Shown one piece after another: positions 48,569 to 50,724 of a stretch of DNA of 50,724 nt. Every line of letters begins with the position of its first letter. Positions within the stretch are counted from its first letter, which is position 1. The notes beneath the pieces were generated by a model. That model worked only from the letters and a program-made list of their open reading frames with translations, was not told the origin of the DNA and ran no database searches. Source of the DNA: Candidatus Bipolaricaulota bacterium (GTDB lineage Bacteria > Bipolaricaulota > Bipolaricaulia > RBG-16-55-9); assembly GCA_018609825.1 (NCBI GenBank), contig JAHEOA010000062.1:1-50724 (forward strand). Reading direction: 5' to 3'. A program made the translations under genes and the position numbers.

Positions 48569-50251
48569 TTGCCAAGCGACATCGACATCGCCCAATCGAT
48601 CGACCTCGACCCCATCGAGGAGATCGCTCAGAAAGCCGGCCTCCAACGCGACGAACTCGAGCCCTATGGCGACTACAAGGCCAAGGTCAAGCTGAGCGCG
48701 CTGGACCGTCTGGAGAACGAACCCGACGGGAAACTGGTCATGGTCACCGGCATGACGCCGACCCCATTGGGGGAAGGCAAGACGGTCACGACCGTCGGCC
48801 TGGGACAGGCCTTCAATCACATCGGAACGGACGCCTTCACGGCCGTCCGTGAGCCGTCGATGGGCCCCGTCTTCGGCATCAAGGGCGGCGCCGCCGGCGG
48901 CGGCTACGCCCAAGTGCTGCCCATGGAGGACATCAACCTCCACTTCACGGGCGACATGCACGCCATCACGTCCGCGCACAGCCTGTTGGCCGCCATGCTC
49001 GATGCCCACATCAAGCACGGCAACGAGCTGGCGATCGACCCCACCCAGATCGTCTGGAAGCGGGCCGTGGACATGAACGACCGCGCGCTGCGCAACACGG
49101 TCGTCGGGCTCGGCGGCAAGGCCCACGGCGTTCCTCGTGAGGACGGGTTCATGATCACGGTGGCTTCCGAGATCATGGCGATCCTCTGCCTGGCAACCGA
49201 CCTCGCCGACCTCAAGGAGCGCCTGGGGCGGATCATCGTGGCGTACAACGTACACGGCGAACCCGTCACGGCCGCGGACCTGCAGGCTCACGGCGCGATG
49301 ACGGTGCTGTTGCGCGACGCCGTTAAGCCCAATCTGGTCCAGACGATCGAGGGGAACCCGGCGTTCGTCCACGGCGGCCCCTTCGCCAACATCGCCCACG
49401 GCCACAACACGCTCATCGCCGACCGCATCGGCCTCAAGCTGAGCGACGTCCTCGTTACTGAAACGGGCTTCGGCGCGGACCTGGGCGCCGAGAAGTTTTT
49501 CAACATCGTCTGTCGCTTGGGCGGCCTCAACCCGGACTGCACGGTGGTCGTGGCGACCATGCGCGCGCTCAAGATGCACGGCATGAACATGTGGCCCGTC
49601 AAACAGGACGAGCTCAAGCCGGAGAACGTCGACGCCGTGGAGAAGGGCTTCGCCAATCTGGACAAGCACATTGACAACCTGCGGCAGTTCGGCGTCCCCG
49701 TCGTCGTCGCCATCAACCGGTATCCCCAAGACACCGATGCCGAAGTCGATGCCGTGATGAGGCACTGCGAGTCGCGCGGCGTGCGCGCCGACGTCTCCAA
49801 CGTCTGGGCCGACGGCGGCGCTGGCGGCGCGGATCTCGCGGAAAAGGTCCTGCAGACCATGGACGAGGAGCCGGTGGACTACGGGCCGATCTACGACGTG
49901 AACCAATCCATCCCGGACAAGATCGAATCGATCGCGAAAAAGATCTACGGCGCTGACGGCGTGGCGTTCGTCGGGCGAGCGGACAAGGACATCCAACGCT
50001 TGGAGAAGCTCGGCCTCGATAAAACCCCCGTCTGCATGGCCAAGACGTTCCACTCGCTCAGTGATCGCAACGAGCTCAAGGGCGCGCCCTCAGGCTGGAC
50101 GCTGGGCGTCAAACAGGTCTATCCGTCAGCCGGAGCTGGATTCTGCGTGGCGCTGTCAGGAGACGTCTTGACGATGCCGGGTCTGTCCAAGCGCCCCTCG
50201 GCCGTGGACATCGACGTCGACGAGCGGGGCCAAGTGACGGGGCTGTTCTAG
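48569..50251 (+). CDS. fhs: formate-tetrahydrofolate ligase
   Basis: Makes 10-formyl-tetrahydrofolate from formate, ATP and THF, or runs in reverse to gain ATP. The 560-residue protein has normal length and the motifs GMTPTPLGEGKTVTTVGL (ATP site), EPSMGPVFGIKGGAAGGGYAQVLPMEDINLHFTGD, NVHGEP, GNPAFVHGGPFANIAHG and WPVKQDELKPENVDAV. The start is a TTG at 48569 supported by AAGGAGG 9 bases upstream; an extended frame to 48413 gives a non-homologous N-terminus and is rejected. It is divergent from metF across 179 bases. Bifunctional FolD is not in the window. Confidence 0.97.
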   Translation: MPSDIDIAQSIDLDPIEEIAQKAGLQRDELEPYGDYKAKVKLSALDRLENEPDGKLVMVTGMTPTPLGEGKTVTTVGLGQAFNHIGTDAFTAVREPSMGPVFGIKGGAAGGGYAQVLPMEDINLHFTGDMHAITSAHSLLAAMLDAHIKHGNELAIDPTQIVWKRAVDMNDRALRNTVVGLGGKAHGVPREDGFMITVASEIMAILCLATDLADLKERLGRIIVAYNVHGEPVTAADLQAHGAMTVLLRDAVKPNLVQTIEGNPAFVHGGPFANIAHGHNTLIADRIGLKLSDVLVTETGFGADLGAEKFFNIVCRLGGLNPDCTVVVATMRALKMHGMNMWPVKQDELKPENVDAVEKGFANLDKHIDNLRQFGVPVVVAINRYPQDTDAEVDAVMRHCESRGVRADVSNVWADGGAGGADLAEKVLQTMDEEPVDYGPIYDVNQSIPDKIESIAKKIYGADGVAFVGRADKDIQRLEKLGLDKTPVCMAKTFHSLSDRNELKGAPSGWTLGVKQVYPSAGAGFCVALSGDVLTMPGLSKRPSAVDIDVDERGQVTGLF

Positions 50252-50284
50252 CGACGAGCGATCCATTGTCATGGAAACGAGATG

Positions 50285-50313
50285 ACGGGCGTCGAGGCCG
50301 ACTCGACGCCCGT
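50285..50313 (+). terminator. rho-independent-like terminator after fhs
   Basis: A perfect 12-base stem (ACGGGCGTCGAG with its complement) around a GCCGA loop, followed by TT, 33 bases after the fhs stop. It may also serve the convergent gene at 50334. Confidence 0.78.
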
Positions 50314-50333
50314 TTGCCTTGGGCGTGTCGGAC

Positions 50334-50711
50334 TCAATTGATGACGCTGGTAACCGCCGTGATCGCGATGCCCGCCAAGATCAGCAAAATCCCGGCAGCG
50401 AGCAGTTTGACGAACAGCGTGAGGCTCTGCTGGCGGCGCTCGCGCCAAAGCCGGCGCTGTTCGTCGGGGTCGTCCGTGGCGGCCCAACTCGGCTCCATGT
50501 ACTGGTACATGCGGGGCACATTCCGTCCGCTGCCGTGCGGTCCGGCGCCGACGGCGCCGTGGGCTCCGCCGGCTTGCATGACGCCGAAGACGATGATCGC
50601 GAGGCCGCCCAACACCAAGCCGGCGTTGAACGGCAGCCCGGCGACGAACGCGATCAGGCCAAGCACGGCGGCCGCCCCCAGCGTGATGGGAAGCGCCTGT
50701 CGGATCAGCAA
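50334..50711 (-). CDS. small membrane protein of unknown function, start uncertain near window edge
   Basis: A protein of at least 125 residues with three membrane segments (about 7-22, 28-45 and 98-120) and a middle polar loop rich in Gly, His and Arg (GGAHGAVGAGPHGSGRN and DDPDEQRRLWRERRQQS). I recognise no family. The visible start is a TTG at 50711; the frame remains open to the end of the window, so the true start may be outside. It converges on fhs. Confidence 0.6.
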   Translation of the reverse strand: MLIRQALPITLGAAAVLGLIAFVAGLPFNAGLVLGGLAIIVFGVMQAGGAHGAVGAGPHGSGRNVPRMYQYMEPSWAATDDPDEQRRLWRERRQQSLTLFVKLLAAGILLILAGIAITAVTSVIN

Positions 50712-50724
50712 GCTCAGCTCGATC

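Noticed and set aside
1..50724. tRNA, rRNA, CRISPR arrays and phage genes
   Set aside because: No tRNA T-loop or anticodon pattern, no regular spaced repeats and no phage or integrase family were recognised on either strand. A dedicated scan for tRNA and known RNA families would settle this.

Overview
The window is GC-rich, gene-dense bacterial DNA with no rRNA, tRNA, transposase, phage gene or CRISPR array that I could see. The mix of families suggests a free-living, probably marine Chloroflexota (SAR202-like or a relative): MoxR/DUF58/DUF4129, a DhnA-type class I aldolase, DUF502, DUF4260, a DmdA-like T-protein homologue, a DMGDH-like oxidase with ETF, and a YdeP-type molybdopterin enzyme. 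The phylum is an inference from gene content, not from a marker gene.

Layout. 1-6137 (minus strand): a MoxR/DUF58/DUF4129 membrane-associated operon with a putative glycoside hydrolase, ending in an M42 aminopeptidase cut by the window edge. 6216-7124: a CPBP (CAAX-like) membrane protease. 7143-13704 (minus): a central-carbon group (glucokinase, class I aldolase, ribulose-phosphate epimerase, a DehI-like protein) downstream of a cupin/HD-GYP/GAF/GAF/GGDEF signalling protein. 14443-15750: a secreted coiled-coil protein behind a 738-base non-coding stretch rich in inverted repeats. 15931-20892 (minus): a tight run of DUF502, accD, accA, Crp/Fnr, DOMON protein and proline dehydrogenase. 21109-24236 (plus): a ribbon-helix-helix protein overlapping nicotinate phosphoribosyltransferase, a VOC protein and a BHMT-like homocysteine methyltransferase. 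24237-25193: 957 bases without a gene but with two strong palindromes. 25194-28587: three exported repeat proteins (a YWTD propeller and two convergent beta-helix proteins).

28724-50251 reads as a methylated-osmolyte and one-carbon region. It contains a glycine betaine type ABC transporter (proVWX) with a perfect consensus promoter; a DmdA-like folate-dependent demethylase homologue divergent from a GntR regulator, with two near-consensus promoters back to back; a DMGDH-like FAD/T-domain oxidase directly followed by etfB and etfA; metF, a formate dehydrogenase-like molybdopterin enzyme and pabB in one minus-strand operon; and fhs (formate-THF ligase) divergent from metF. Molybdenum cofactor and formate dehydrogenase maturation genes (moaA, fdhD) lie inside the same region. 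Taken together with the BHMT-like gene at 23169, the window could support uptake of betaine- or DMSP-like compounds, transfer of their methyl groups to homocysteine or tetrahydrofolate, electron capture by ETF, and oxidation of the C1 unit through formate. The link is inferred from families and proximity. The substrate of the DmdA-like and DMGDH-like enzymes is not fixed by the sequence.

Several genes have features that matter for annotation: TTG starts fixed by strong ribosome binding sites or promoters (fhs, gntR), a GTG start (proV), a probably leaderless gene (32540), and a roughly 300-base predicted leader ahead of the DmdA-like gene.
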